From Photobacterium galatheae (GTDB lineage: Bacteria; Pseudomonadota; Gammaproteobacteria; Enterobacterales; Vibrionaceae), in the NCBI RefSeq assembly GCF_000695255.1, contig NZ_JMIB01000016.1:1-43520 (forward strand): a DNA stretch of 43,520 nucleotides, written 5' to 3'. The notes under the pieces are model-generated. The model was not told the origin of the DNA, ran no database searches, and saw nothing but the letters and a program-made list of their open reading frames with translations. Positions 25,968 to 43,495 of this stretch are shown here, one piece after another (within the stretch, counting starts at the first letter, position 1; each line of letters begins with the position of its first letter). A program made the translations under genes and the position numbers.

Positions 25968-26555
25968 TCAGAGCGCGATACCAATATTACTGACACAAGG
26001 GTCACGCAATTCTCTGCGCAGATCTTTGATCAGTTCAATATCCCGGCTTTCCGCATCTTTGAGGGCGCGGAAAATCGCCCACTGCACATCCCACTCTTCA
26101 CAGACGGCCTGATTTTCCTTCTGATTCTCGTCGGTAATTGCTTCACCGGTCTGAGCTTCTTCCAGATTAGCGACCGTTTCCACCGACAGTGCACTGATGC
26201 TTAGCGCAATCTCCGGGATCTGATCACGGTCCAGCAGTGCATGCAGTAGATCAGACAAGGCGACACAGGCATCAATGGCCGGACTCACGGCATACAGATC
26301 ATGGTCGTCTGCCGCCGGAACCATTTCCTCCAGCTTCTCTAACTGGCGTTCGAAATTGATCTTGGCATTTTTCACCGTCAGGATTTCCCAGACGCTGTCG
26401 AGAATCAAACGGTATGGCTGAGGGTCGGCAAACCCGGTTTCACGGCAGAAGAACGCATAGTTCGGGTACATCCGCTCACACAGCGAAGCCATGAAAGTAA
26501 GATATTGCCAGGATTCAAATTTTTCTAAGCGAAGCTGAATTGGATTTTTAAGCAT
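25968..26555 (-). CDS. yjaG: YjaG family protein (DUF416)
   Basis: A 195-residue soluble, mostly helical acidic protein. The N-terminal segment LEKFESWQYLTFMASLCERM and the body are typical of the DUF416/YjaG family; E. coli yjaG lies next to hupA in the same neighbourhood. No catalytic motif is recognisable and the function is unknown. Divergent from the 2-hydroxyacid dehydrogenase gene. Confidence 0.9.
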   Translation of the reverse strand: MLKNPIQLRLEKFESWQYLTFMASLCERMYPNYAFFCRETGFADPQPYRLILDSVWEILTVKNAKINFERQLEKLEEMVPAADDHDLYAVSPAIDACVALSDLLHALLDRDQIPEIALSISALSVETVANLEEAQTGEAITDENQKENQAVCEEWDVQWAIFRALKDAESRDIELIKDLRRELRDPCVSNIGIAL

Positions 26556-26623
26556 GGGATAATCTGTCTGAAAGCGTTCGTTGAATTTTACTTGATAAGC
26601 CGCCTGTGCAAAAGGAAAAAGCC

Positions 26624-27535
26624 ATGCATCGACTCTGTATCATCTCACGACAGTCTGAACGGTATCGTCAACTGATCGAAAACGCTGCGCTTCCGGAACT
26701 GGTCCTGACAGACAATCCGGCGGAAGCGACCCTGGTGCTGGCAGATCCACCTCGGCTGGCAAGCAGACTGGAAGAATTTTCAAACCTGCACTGGGTGCAA
26801 TCAACCTATGCCGGCATTGACGCCCTCACCCAACCAGGTTTACGCAAAGACTATATCCTGACCAACATCCGCGGCATCTTTGGCCAACTGATCAGTGAGT
26901 ATGTCCTTGGCCTCCTCATCAGCCACCAGAGGCATGTCGCTCAATATAATGCACAGCAACAGCAGGAGATATGGCAACAGCATCATTACAACAGTTTGTC
27001 TGGAAAAACCATGGTGATTCTGGGCACCGGCACCATCGGCCAGCATCTGGCTCACTCGGCCAAAGCGCTGGGTATGACGATTCACGGCGTAAACCGCTCT
27101 GGCGAGGTTCCGAATGACAACTTTGATCAGGTTACTCCGATTGACCGGCTGACGGATGCACTGTCGCAGGCAGACATTGTGGTTTCGATTCTGCCCGCCA
27201 CTCATCAGACCGATGATTTACTCAACGCAGAGAGCCTGAACCACTGCCGGGATGTATTACTGTTCAATGTCGGCCGCGGCAATGCGGTTTGCGAACCGGG
27301 CCTGATTCAAGCACTGGACAGCGGCGCCGTGGCGCACGCCTTTCTGGATGTCTTCAAGCAGGAGCCGCTGCCTGCGGCGCACCCATTCTGGCAGCATCCA
27401 CGCATCACAGTCACGCCGCACATTGCTGCCGAAAGCTTCCCGGAGCAGGTGATGGAGATATTCAAAACCAATTACCTGCGCTATGTTGAAGGAAAGCCAC
27501 TGCAATTCCAGATTGATTTTGAGCGGGGGTATTAA
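26624..27535 (+). CDS. D-2-hydroxyacid dehydrogenase
   Basis: A 303-residue NAD(P)-dependent oxidoreductase of the D-isomer-specific family. Seen are the Rossmann motif VILGTGTIGQHLAHSAKALGM, FNVGRG with the substrate-binding Arg, the Glu in FKQEPLPAAHPFW, and the catalytic His in TVTPHIAAES. It is closest in type to GhrA/SerA-like glyoxylate or hydroxypyruvate reductases; the true substrate is not decidable. Start at the ATG at 26624 with AAGGA upstream; an in-frame GTG at 26606 also exists. The downstream gene starts eight bases after the stop, so they form an operon. Confidence 0.92.
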   Translation: MHRLCIISRQSERYRQLIENAALPELVLTDNPAEATLVLADPPRLASRLEEFSNLHWVQSTYAGIDALTQPGLRKDYILTNIRGIFGQLISEYVLGLLISHQRHVAQYNAQQQQEIWQQHHYNSLSGKTMVILGTGTIGQHLAHSAKALGMTIHGVNRSGEVPNDNFDQVTPIDRLTDALSQADIVVSILPATHQTDDLLNAESLNHCRDVLLFNVGRGNAVCEPGLIQALDSGAVAHAFLDVFKQEPLPAAHPFWQHPRITVTPHIAAESFPEQVMEIFKTNYLRYVEGKPLQFQIDFERGY

Positions 27536-27543
27536 ACCTGCCA

Positions 27544-28143
27544 ATGAAAACAAACCCAGACCCAAACGCCTTACCCGCGTTATTACATCAGATCCGTCAG
27601 TGTTCGCTGTGTCAGGCCCACTTACCACTCGGTCCGCGACCTGTCATTCAGGCCAGCAGTGAAGCCCGGCTGATGATTGTCGGTCAGGCGCCGGGCACTC
27701 GGGTACATGACACCGGGATTCCCTGGAATGATCCGAGCGGCGACCGACTGCGCCGCTGGCTCGACCTCGATCGGGAGACCTTCTACGATCCCAGCCGCAT
27801 CGCTATTATGCCCATGGGACTGTGCTATCCGGGCAAAGGCAAAAGCGGCGATCTGCCCCCCAGACCCGAATGTGCACCGCAATGGCACGGTCAGGTCTGG
27901 CCCCTGCTGCCCAATGTCGGAATGACGCTGCTGGTCGGCCAGTATGCACAGAACTATTATCTGTCTGACAAACCCAAAACCCTGACCGATACAGTCCGGG
28001 CCTGGCGGCAGTGGGCGCCGACTTATTTGCCCCTGCCCCATCCTTCGCCCCGTAATACTCTGTGGCTGAAAAAAAATCCCTGGTTTGAAGCCGACGTTGT
28101 GCCCTATATCCGGGACTACGTCCACCAGCATCTGGGCTTATAA
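27544..28143 (+). CDS. Uracil-DNA glycosylase family protein (Fe-S type)
   Basis: A 199-residue protein of the UDG superfamily (COG1573). Motif 1 is GQAPGTRVHDTGIPWNDPSG; a motif-2-like HPSPRN lies near the C terminus. Four cysteines, Cys20, Cys23, Cys94 and Cys110, have the CxxC and C-x15-C spacing of [4Fe-4S] ligands in family 4/5 uracil-DNA glycosylases. Family 4 enzymes have GEAPG, so the Gln after Gly may alter base specificity. It would excise a damaged base from DNA; activity is unproven. Cotranscribed with the upstream dehydrogenase; no strong ribosome site is seen. Confidence 0.85.
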   Translation: MKTNPDPNALPALLHQIRQCSLCQAHLPLGPRPVIQASSEARLMIVGQAPGTRVHDTGIPWNDPSGDRLRRWLDLDRETFYDPSRIAIMPMGLCYPGKGKSGDLPPRPECAPQWHGQVWPLLPNVGMTLLVGQYAQNYYLSDKPKTLTDTVRAWRQWAPTYLPLPHPSPRNTLWLKKNPWFEADVVPYIRDYVHQHLGL

Positions 28144-28152
28144 CGCGCACAA

Positions 28153-28178
28153 AAAAGCGAGCCATCTGGCTCGCTTTT
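28153..28178. terminator. Bidirectional terminator between UDG-family gene and hemE
   Basis: AAAAGCGAGCC (28153-28163), loop ATCT, GGCTCGCTTTT (28168-28178); A and T tracts on both sides serve both convergent genes. Confidence 0.9.
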
Positions 28179-28201
28179 CATCCGCTGGCGTCAAAGCCCA
28201 C

Positions 28202-29266
28202 TTACTTATGGTAAGGCGCAGACAGCTCGTGTACCGCTTCCACAAATACCCCGGCGTTTTCCGGCGGCACGTCCAGATGAATCCCGTGACCCAGATTGAA
28301 TACATGACCGGTGCCTTCTCCAAATCCAGACAGAATGCCTGCCACTTCTTCGCGAATTCGCTCCGGAGAAGCATACAGCATGGATGGATCCATATTGCCC
28401 TGCAGGGCAACTTTATCGCCCACCCGGCGCTTGGCATCTGCAATATCAATCGTCCAGTCCAGACCAACAGCATCACAGCCCGTCGCTGCAATCGCTTCCA
28501 GCCACATACCACCGTTTTTGGTGAACAGAGTGACCGGCACACGACGACCTTCATTTTCGCGGATCAGACCATCCACAATTTTATGCATGTACTGCAGGGA
28601 GAAGAGTTGATAGTCGCGTGGCGTCAGCACGCCTCCCCAGGTATCAAACACCATGACCGACTGAGCACCCGCTTTGATCTGCGCATTCAGATACGAGATT
28701 ACGCTGTCAGCCAGCTTGTCCAGCAACGCATGCAGCACTGCAGGCTCTGCATACATCATCTTCTTGATCTTGGTGAATGCTTTGGTGCTGCCGCCTTCAA
28801 CCATATAAGTCGCCAGCGTCCACGGGCTGCCAGAGAAACCAATGAGCGGCACTTCACCCTTCAGGTCTTTACGGATCTGGCGTACAGCATTCATCACATA
28901 CTGAAGTTCGCCTTCCGGATCCGGAATGCCGATTTTGTCGACATCTGCTTTGCAGCTGATCGGACGCTCAAATTTCGGACCCTCACCCGCTTCAAAGTAC
29001 AGGCCCAGACCCATCGCATCCGGAATGGTCAGGATGTCAGAAAACAGAATCGCCGCATCCAAAGGAAAACGACGCAATGGCTGCAACGTGACTTCACTGG
29101 CCAGCTCGGCATTTTTACACAGTGACATAAAGTCACCCGCCTGGCTCCGGGTCGCCCGGTATTCTGGAAGATAACGGCCCGCCTGACGCATCATCCAAAC
29201 AGGCGTACAGTCAACCGGTTGCTTCAGCAAAGCACGCAGATAACGATCGTTTTTCAATTCTGTCAT
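28202..29266 (-). CDS. hemE: Uroporphyrinogen decarboxylase
   Basis: A 354-residue cofactor-free enzyme, the same length as in E. coli, decarboxylating uroporphyrinogen III to coproporphyrinogen III in haem synthesis. Seen are [12 protein letters not shown], the active-site Asp in [30 protein letters not shown], and [15 protein letters not shown] near the C terminus. The start at 29266 has AGGA eight bases upstream; an in-frame ATG at 29275 sits too close to that site. A TACAAT -10 with an extended TG (29301-29296 on the minus strand) lies upstream. Confidence 0.98.
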   Translation of the reverse strand: MTELKNDRYLRALLKQPVDCTPVWMMRQAGRYLPEYRATRSQAGDFMSLCKNAELASEVTLQPLRRFPLDAAILFSDILTIPDAMGLGLYFEAGEGPKFERPISCKADVDKIGIPDPEGELQYVMNAVRQIRKDLKGEVPLIGFSGSPWTLATYMVEGGSTKAFTKIKKMMYAEPAVLHALLDKLADSVISYLNAQIKAGAQSVMVFDTWGGVLTPRDYQLFSLQYMHKIVDGLIRENEGRRVPVTLFTKNGGMWLEAIAATGCDAVGLDWTIDIADAKRRVGDKVALQGNMDPSMLYASPERIREEVAGILSGFGEGTGHVFNLGHGIHLDVPPENAGVFVEAVHELSAPYHK

Positions 29267-29510
29267 TGTCAACATCCTGGCAAATTAGTGGCGCTATTGT
29301 AACACCCTGCCCCGGTAACAGCAGCCATACATGGCCACCAAAACACAATTAATGCTGATCAGAGCACATCCCTGGTTCACCTGACCCAATGCGGAAAATT
29401 TATTTCATTTTTGATCATCTCATGTTGCAGATATTTTAATCAGTTCTTTATCAATTCTTTGTTAATGTCAAAAGACGCCACTAACGGAGATACAAAGCAT
29501 TGGAGGATCA

Positions 29511-29690
29511 ATGAACCTGCAAGTTGTAATCGAATTTACTGAGTCTGGTGTGTATAAAGATCGATGCTGGGAGAGCAGTTTCAAAGCAAGCAAAGGCCAG
29601 CTGCACCGTGTGTCACCGCAATACGCAGCCCAACTGATTAAGCACTCGAAAGCGATTTTCCGTGCAATTCCGGACACTCACACAGAATAG
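29511..29690 (+). CDS. Small hypothetical protein, 59 residues
   Basis: Not a family I recognise. A perfect GGAGG is placed six bases before the ATG. The protein is basic overall, without a membrane span, and begins MNLQVVIEFTESGVYKDR and ends AIFRAIPDTHTE. Upstream, 29380-29470, is AT-rich and could hold its promoter. It stands between divergently placed hemE and the nudC stop, on the opposite strand to both, so it is not read-through of either. The strong ribosome site and independent position support a real gene; coding status is otherwise unproven. Confidence 0.6.
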   Translation: MNLQVVIEFTESGVYKDRCWESSFKASKGQLHRVSPQYAAQLIKHSKAIFRAIPDTHTE

Positions 29691-29728
29691 TCCGCCCCCG
29701 CAAAGCATGACCTGATCGGCTTAAGCGT

Positions 29729-30517
29729 TCAATCTGCTTTCGAGGGAACCCCGTCTTGCCGGATGGCATCACAGGTCGCCTGAATCAGACGATAGGCTAT
29801 CGTGCCCGGCGGCGCGATAGTCGGTAGCTGGTCATGCCTGAACCACTGAGCATCCAGCAATTCATCATCATCCGGACGGACATCCCCACTGCGATAATCT
29901 GCCAGAAAGCCCATCATCAGGTTAGACGGAAACGCCCAGGGCTGGCTGTCAAAATATCGGATGTTCGTTAATTCAATGCCTGTTTCTTCCGCCACTTCAC
30001 GAGCAACACAACCTTCCAGCGTTTCACCGGGTTCGACAAAACCTGCAATCACCGTGTACATACCATTCTTATGCCGCGGATGCTGCGCTAACAGAATCTG
30101 ATCGTTCTTGCGCACAGCCACAATAATACACGGGGAAACATTCGGATAATGAAACTGCTGGCAAGACTGGCACTGCATCGCCAGAACACGATCCGCCAGT
30201 TTTGTCTGACCGCCACATTGTGAACAGTACCGCTGACTCTCCTGCATATGCGACAACTGCATCGCTTTTCCGGCCAGCATAAACAGATCTGGATCGACAC
30301 CCAATAATTCTCTTAAAGAATAAAAATATTTCTCCGGCAGTATTTCCGGATCTTCCAGCCAGTTTACCGCGCATCCCTGATACTCGCCGATCGTCCGCGA
30401 TCGCATCAGATCCAAGCCGGTTGAAGGCTCTAACGTAAGTGGTAACTTACCATCGACCAAAAAAATCCGGCGATCTCGAATCACACACCAGTAGGCAGGA
30501 TCTTGCTTTTTTGACAT
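29729..30517 (-). CDS. nudC: NADH pyrophosphatase / NAD-capped RNA decapping enzyme
   Basis: A 262-residue Nudix hydrolase. An N-terminal domain is followed by a four-cysteine zinc site (CSQCGG, then CQSC) and the Nudix box, GFVEPGETLEGCVAREVAEE plus TGIEL. The NudC-specific SQPWAFPSN lies after it. It cleaves NAD(H) to NMN(H) and AMP, and in E. coli removes NAD caps from RNA. Start at the ATG at 30517, preceded by GGAGAGAGG; the frame opens further upstream to 30574. Divergent from rsd, as in E. coli. Confidence 0.95.
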   Translation of the reverse strand: MSKKQDPAYWCVIRDRRIFLVDGKLPLTLEPSTGLDLMRSRTIGEYQGCAVNWLEDPEILPEKYFYSLRELLGVDPDLFMLAGKAMQLSHMQESQRYCSQCGGQTKLADRVLAMQCQSCQQFHYPNVSPCIIVAVRKNDQILLAQHPRHKNGMYTVIAGFVEPGETLEGCVAREVAEETGIELTNIRYFDSQPWAFPSNLMMGFLADYRSGDVRPDDDELLDAQWFRHDQLPTIAPPGTIAYRLIQATCDAIRQDGVPSKAD

Positions 30518-30601
30518 TGGCGATTCCTCTCTCCTTGCAGGGGTTTTATTTTGCTGGCAATCTAAACGTAACAACGGAATTTGGCTCTGCCATACATGGT
30601 A

Positions 30602-30651
30602 CTCTTAGACAGCCTAAGAGTTTGACAGGAATTGTTTTCTGCTCATGCAAT
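30602..30651 (+). promoter_or_regulatory. rsd promoter with an upstream palindrome
   Basis: Consensus -35 TTGACA (30622-30627), 18-base spacer, -10 TGCAAT (30646-30651). Directly before the -35 is a perfect inverted repeat, CTCTTAG (30602-30608) and CTAAGAG (30614-30620), a candidate operator. The regulator is unknown. Confidence 0.5.
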
Positions 30652-30678
30652 ATGCTGGGCGATCATGAGGACATGGTC

Positions 30679-31164
30679 ATGCTAAGTAAATTCGAACAAG
30701 TGCAAAAACAATGGGGTGGCAACAATGATGTCATCGATCACTGGTTATTGTCGAGGCAACAGTTGCTCATCGACTACTGCAAACTGGCAGGTCTGCCCCC
30801 ATTCGAACCCAAGGCCAGACAACTGCCCACGTCTGCCCAACTTCAGCTTTTCTGCCAACAACTGGTCGATTATATCTCTGAAGGCCACTTCAAAATCTAC
30901 GACAAAGTGATGGCAAGATGGCAGGCCACTGGCTACTCCCCCACAACCGAAATTTCTCAGCTCTATCATCAGATCACCAATACGACCGACCCTTTACTGA
31001 ATTTTGCCGATCGCTACTGTGAGATCACCGATGACAGCGAAGATTGGGATGATTTCGATCAGCACCTCTCTACGGTTGGGGAACAAATCGAGCTGCGCTT
31101 TGAACTGGAAGATGAGTTAATTGAACTGATCAGCGAGAGCTTGTCGGTTCCGCCCGGCGCATAA
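30679..31164 (+). CDS. rsd: Regulator of sigma D (anti-sigma-70 factor)
   Basis: A 161-residue helical protein (E. coli Rsd 158) that binds sigma-70 region 4 and sequesters it in stationary phase. Seen are the conserved WLLSRQQLLIDYCKLAG, FCQQLVDYISEGHFKIYDKV and FELEDELIELI. The start at 30679 has GAGG eight bases upstream; two in-frame ATGs just before it sit too near that site. It faces rpoC tail-to-tail, so the regulator of RNA polymerase sits next to the polymerase genes. Confidence 0.93.
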   Translation: MLSKFEQVQKQWGGNNDVIDHWLLSRQQLLIDYCKLAGLPPFEPKARQLPTSAQLQLFCQQLVDYISEGHFKIYDKVMARWQATGYSPTTEISQLYHQITNTTDPLLNFADRYCEITDDSEDWDDFDQHLSTVGEQIELRFELEDELIELISESLSVPPGA

Positions 31165-31315
31165 TCACAGCGGTTTGACGCTGTGCGCAGCGATCTCTGC
31201 TGCAGTCAGCTTCTCTGACTGCTAGTCATGCTTTTGTCTGCCTGAAAATCTCGAACGACGAAAAAATCTTTCAGACAAGCCGATAAAACCAAACATCAAA
31301 AAACAGCAGATAAAC

Positions 31316-31341
31316 AAAAGGCACCCCGGAGGGTGCCTTTT
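31316..31341. terminator. Bidirectional terminator between rsd and rpoC
   Basis: AAAAGGCACCC (31316-31326), loop CGGA, GGGTGCCTTTT (31331-31341) with A and T tracts. It ends both rsd (plus) and the rplJL-rpoBC transcript (minus). Another small stem follows rsd at 31202-31222 (GCAGTCAG/CTGACTGC). Confidence 0.92.
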
Positions 31342-31372
31342 TTATCTCGGTTTGTCCGTAGACGTCCCGGAC

Positions 31373-35590
<4,218 letters not shown>

Positions 35591-35619
35591 ATTCGGCTCC
35601 TGTGAGGAGTTGACCCATA

Positions 35620-35643
35620 AAGGCGCCGGGGCGGCGGCGCCTT
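35620..35643 (-). other. GC-rich hairpin between rpoB and rpoC
   Basis: Perfect arms AAGGCGCC (35620-35627) and GGCGCCTT (35636-35643), loop of eight. On the minus strand it is followed by TTTAT before rpoC. It resembles a partial terminator but lies inside an essential operon. Confidence 0.5.
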
Positions 35644-35684
35644 CATATTGATACCGGATTTAAGAATCCCTGACGATGTCAGGA

Positions 35685-39710
<4,026 letters not shown>

Positions 39711-39742
39711 AGGTTCCTCAGATCGCTGATAAGTGATCCTAA

Positions 39743-39762
39743 CTACCTCTAGTAAGAGGCAG
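39743..39762 (-). other. Small hairpin before rpoB
   Basis: CTACCTCT (39743-39750) pairs with AGAGGCAG (39755-39762) with one wobble, tetraloop AGTA. In E. coli the rplL-rpoB gap has an RNase III processing stem; this may be its counterpart, unproven. Confidence 0.4.
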
Positions 39763-39869
39763 TGACTAATAACATTGTTTGTCGCAGGAACAGCACTGTA
39801 TGACAGGCTGTTAATACGCATGGGAAATGGTTGCAAAACAATGTGAAAAACACCACTACCCTACAGCGC

Positions 39870-39901
39870 AAAAGGGCCGGTGGCTTTTTAGCCACCAGCC
39901 C
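39870..39901 (-). terminator. rplL-rpoB attenuator
   Basis: On the minus strand GGGCTGGTGGCT (39901-39890), loop AAAA, AGCCACCGGCCC (39885-39874), then TTTT. It follows the rplL stop by about 30 bases. E. coli has a partial terminator here that sets the ribosomal-protein to polymerase ratio. Confidence 0.8.
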
Positions 39902-39933
39902 ATAGCCATAAAGGCTAAGAAATTAAGTAATAA

Positions 39934-40299
39934 TTACTTGATTTCAACAGAAGCACCAGCTTCTTCCAGCTGAGCTTTCAGAGCTTCAGCTTCAGCTTTC
40001 TCAACGCCTTCTTTCAGAGGAGCTGGAGCGCCGTCAACCAGAGCTTTCGCTTCTTTCAGGCCCAGACCAGTTGCGCCACGTACTGCTTTGATTACAGCAA
40101 CTTTGTTCGCGCCAGCAGCAGTCAGAATTACGTTGAATTCAGTTTGCTCTTCAGCAGCAGCTTCAGCAGCGCCACCAGCAACAACTGCTGCAGCAGCAGT
40201 AACGCCGAACTTCTCTTCCATAGCTTCGATCAGTTCAACAACTTGCATTACAGACATTTCTGCAACTGCGTCTAGGATTTGCTCGTTAGTGATAGACAT
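39934..40299 (-). CDS. rplL: Ribosomal protein L7/L12
   Basis: A 121-residue stalk protein. An N-terminal dimerisation domain (residues ~1-33) is joined by an Ala-rich hinge (~36-52) to the C-terminal factor-binding domain with [18 protein letters not shown]. Four copies bind L10 to recruit EF-G and EF-Tu. GAGA precedes the ATG. Follows rplJ in the same transcript. Confidence 0.99.
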   Translation of the reverse strand: MSITNEQILDAVAEMSVMQVVELIEAMEEKFGVTAAAAVVAGGAAEAAAEEQTEFNVILTAAGANKVAVIKAVRGATGLGLKEAKALVDGAPAPLKEGVEKAEAEALKAQLEEAGASVEIK

Positions 40300-40360
40300 A
40301 ACAATTCTCTTTTAAAGTCAACAATTAGTTTAAATAGCAACCAATGAAAAGCCAAACTGA

Positions 40361-40849
40361 TTAAGCGGCTTCTTTTTGATCGCGAATAGCTGCAATAGTG
40401 CGAACCAGCTTGCCAGCAGAAGCTTCTTTCATGCACATCATCAGACGTGCAATCGCTTCGTCGTAAGTTGGCAGTTTCGCCAGAACGTCTGCATCAGTCA
40501 GTGCGCCTTCGAATGCAGCAGCTTTGATCTCGAAATCTTTGTTCTCTTTAGCGAAGTCTTTGAACAGACGCGCTGCAGCACCTGGGTGCTCGTTAGAGAA
40601 AGCCAGCAGAGTAGGACCTACGAAAGCGTCAGTCAGACACTCGTAGCTAGTACCTACTACTGCACGACGAGCCAGAGTGTTACGAACAACACGTACATAA
40701 ACGCCCGCTTCACGCGCTTGTTTACGCAGAGTCGTCATAGCACCCACGGACACGCCGCGAGAATCAGCAACAACTGCAGACAGGGCACCGCTGGCAGCTT
40801 CGTTGACTTCAGCAACAATTGCTTTTTTGTCTTGAAGGTTTAAAGCCAT
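40361..40849 (-). CDS. rplJ: Ribosomal protein L10
   Basis: A 162-residue protein anchoring the L7/L12 stalk to 23S rRNA. Begins [19 protein letters not shown], with the family segment [11 protein letters not shown]. The start at 40849 has AGGAGC upstream; the open frame to 40879 is not L10-like. The L10-L12 complex represses translation by binding its leader, here recognisable upstream. Confidence 0.98.
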   Translation of the reverse strand: MALNLQDKKAIVAEVNEAASGALSAVVADSRGVSVGAMTTLRKQAREAGVYVRVVRNTLARRAVVGTSYECLTDAFVGPTLLAFSNEHPGAAARLFKDFAKENKDFEIKAAAFEGALTDADVLAKLPTYDEAIARLMMCMKEASAGKLVRTIAAIRDQKEAA

Positions 40850-40904
40850 TGGACTTGCTCCTGGATTGTGTTTACCCACTCACTGCAAAATTGCAGGAGA
40901 GTTT

Positions 40905-41050
40905 GTACGGCGCAGATCCAAGAAAGACAATACATCAATCATGTTCCTGGCACCGTCTACGTAGGCTGAATATTAAGTTCAGTGAACACCTACGGTCTTG
41001 GACGAAGACCCCGGTTGCAAAGCTCCCCCGGGTCTTAGCCATAAATTCGA
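40905..41050 (-). promoter_or_regulatory. L10 leader (autoregulatory mRNA structure)
   Basis: The rplA-rplJ gap carries the conserved leader: a CGTAGG/CCTACG stem (40960-40965 with 40989-40994) next to CCTACGTAGACGGTG, and an upstream AAGACCC/GGGTCTT stem (41005-41011 with 41030-41036). It fits the L10 leader family where L10-(L12)4 binds and blocks rplJ translation. Confidence 0.8.
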
Positions 41051-41058
41051 AACGCAGG

Positions 41059-41086
41059 ATTATACATAATCCCAGCGATTCTGCAA
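41059..41086 (-). promoter_or_regulatory. rplJ promoter
   Basis: On the minus strand -35 TTGCAG (41086-41081), 16-base spacer, -10 TATAAT (41064-41059). It begins right after the rplA stop and drives rplJL-rpoBC. Confidence 0.8.
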
Positions 41087-41089
41087 ATA

Positions 41090-42224
<1,135 letters not shown>

Positions 42225-42299
42225 TACTAAATTACCTTAATTTGGGTTCAAACGTCTGCTTTGTGCAAACAGACTCCCCGTCTAACGAAAGGGCGCGAA

Positions 42300-42328
42300 A
42301 TTATAGTCCAATTCCGCGCCCCTGACAA
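42300..42328 (-). promoter_or_regulatory. rplK promoter
   Basis: On the minus strand -35 TTGTCA (42328-42323), 17-base spacer, -10 TATAAT (42305-42300), then TTCGCGCCC, a GC-rich discriminator expected for stringent control. The 75-base leader contains a GTCTG/CAGAC pairing that may include the L1 binding site. Confidence 0.85.
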
Positions 42329-42349
42329 TAATGCTTGATTATTTATTGG

Positions 42350-42895
42350 TCAGTTTTTTTCAACCTGACCAAACTCCAGTTCAACTGGTGTCGCACGACC
42401 AAAGATAGATACCGACACTTTCAGGCGGCTCTTGTCGTAATCGACTTCTTCTACCACACCGTTAAAGTCGGCAAACGGACCGTCCGTCACACGAACGACT
42501 TCACCAGGCTCAAACACAGTCTTGTGGACTGGTGATTCACTCGCCTGCTGCAAACGGTTCAGAATAGCAGCAGCTTCTTTATCAGAAATTGGTGCAGGTC
42601 GATCAGATGTTCCGCCAATGAACCCCATCACACGAGGAATACTACGTACCAGATGCCAGGTTTCATCGTTCATCACCATTTGGACAAGCACATAGCCCGG
42701 GAAGAACTTACGCTCGCTTTTTCGGCGCTGGCCAGCACGCATTTCAACAACTTCCTCTGTCGGTACCAGGACCTCATCAAAGTAGTCTTCCATGCCATGC
42801 ATCTTGATATGTTCACGTAGTGACTGTGCGACACGACCTTCAAAACCAGAAAAGGCCTGCACAACATACCATCGTTTTTTAGGAGCTTCGCTCAT
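42350..42895 (-). CDS. nusG: Transcription termination/antitermination protein NusG
   Basis: A 181-residue factor, the same length as E. coli NusG. The N-terminal NGN domain ([19 protein letters not shown]) binds the polymerase clamp; the C-terminal KOW domain ([20 protein letters not shown]) binds Rho or S10. GAGGTAAG precedes the ATG. It follows secE by 12 bases. Confidence 0.98.
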   Translation of the reverse strand: MSEAPKKRWYVVQAFSGFEGRVAQSLREHIKMHGMEDYFDEVLVPTEEVVEMRAGQRRKSERKFFPGYVLVQMVMNDETWHLVRSIPRVMGFIGGTSDRPAPISDKEAAAILNRLQQASESPVHKTVFEPGEVVRVTDGPFADFNGVVEEVDYDKSRLKVSVSIFGRATPVELEFGQVEKN

Positions 42896-42907
42896 GAAAT
42901 CTTACCT

Positions 42908-43291
42908 CTATACACCGGTAACCAGGCGGACCAAACGGACCATGATGCCGTCGATACCCCACAGGGCTAACGCCATAATGACAGTGACAGCTAAAACGAT
43001 AAAGGTTGTCTGCGTCGCTTCCTGACGAGTTGGCCACACGACCTTTCGGACTTCCATGCGCGATTCACGAGCAAAAGTGATCGCTGCTTTCCCTTTTGCT
43101 GTCAGTGCCGCAATACCACCAGCAGCGGCTACAAGAACCACAACGCCTGCTGCTCTAGCTGCAACATAAGGTATCAATGTACTGGACAGGTAAAAACCAA
43201 CCACTGCAGTTGCCAGTAGGGCAAACACTGCTACCCACTTCAGGCCATCCATACTACTAGAGCTGCTTTGGTTTTCGGCATTCGCTTTCAT
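42908..43291 (-). CDS. secE: Preprotein translocase subunit SecE
   Basis: A 127-residue protein (E. coli 127) of the SecYEG channel. Three membrane spans are seen at about residues 18-36, 42-62 and 95-115, with the conserved cytoplasmic helix ESRMEVRKVVWPTRQEATQT before the last. Cotranscribed with nusG. Confidence 0.97.
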   Translation of the reverse strand: MKANAENQSSSSSMDGLKWVAVFALLATAVVGFYLSSTLIPYVAARAAGVVVLVAAAGGIAALTAKGKAAITFARESRMEVRKVVWPTRQEATQTTFIVLAVTVIMALALWGIDGIMVRLVRLVTGV

Positions 43292-43331
43292 ACAACCAAC
43301 CTGTAACTTGTCTCAATATAGACGAAAATAA

Positions 43332-43348
43332 CCTCGCAGGTGGCGAGG
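43332..43348 (-). other. Hairpin in the secE leader
   Basis: CCTCGC (43332-43337) and GCGAGG (43343-43348), loop of five; on the minus strand TTATTTTC follows. It lies about 40 bases before secE and looks like a weak attenuator. Confidence 0.45.
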
Positions 43349-43448
43349 CTTCTAAGGATTTTATCCCTGATTAACGCTCAAAACGCTCTAACGCACTTTT
43401 TACTCGGCACTCTGACCAAAAAATACGCTAGTCTGAAGCGGAGCGTAG

Positions 43449-43476
43449 AAAAAGGGCATCAAATGATGCCCTTTTT
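43449..43476. terminator. tuf terminator
   Basis: AAAAAGGGCATCA (43449-43461) with TGATGCCCTTTTT (43464-43476), with A and T tracts; about 20 bases past the tuf stop. Confidence 0.9.
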
Positions 43477-43495
43477 CGTGCCTTGTCGTCAAATA

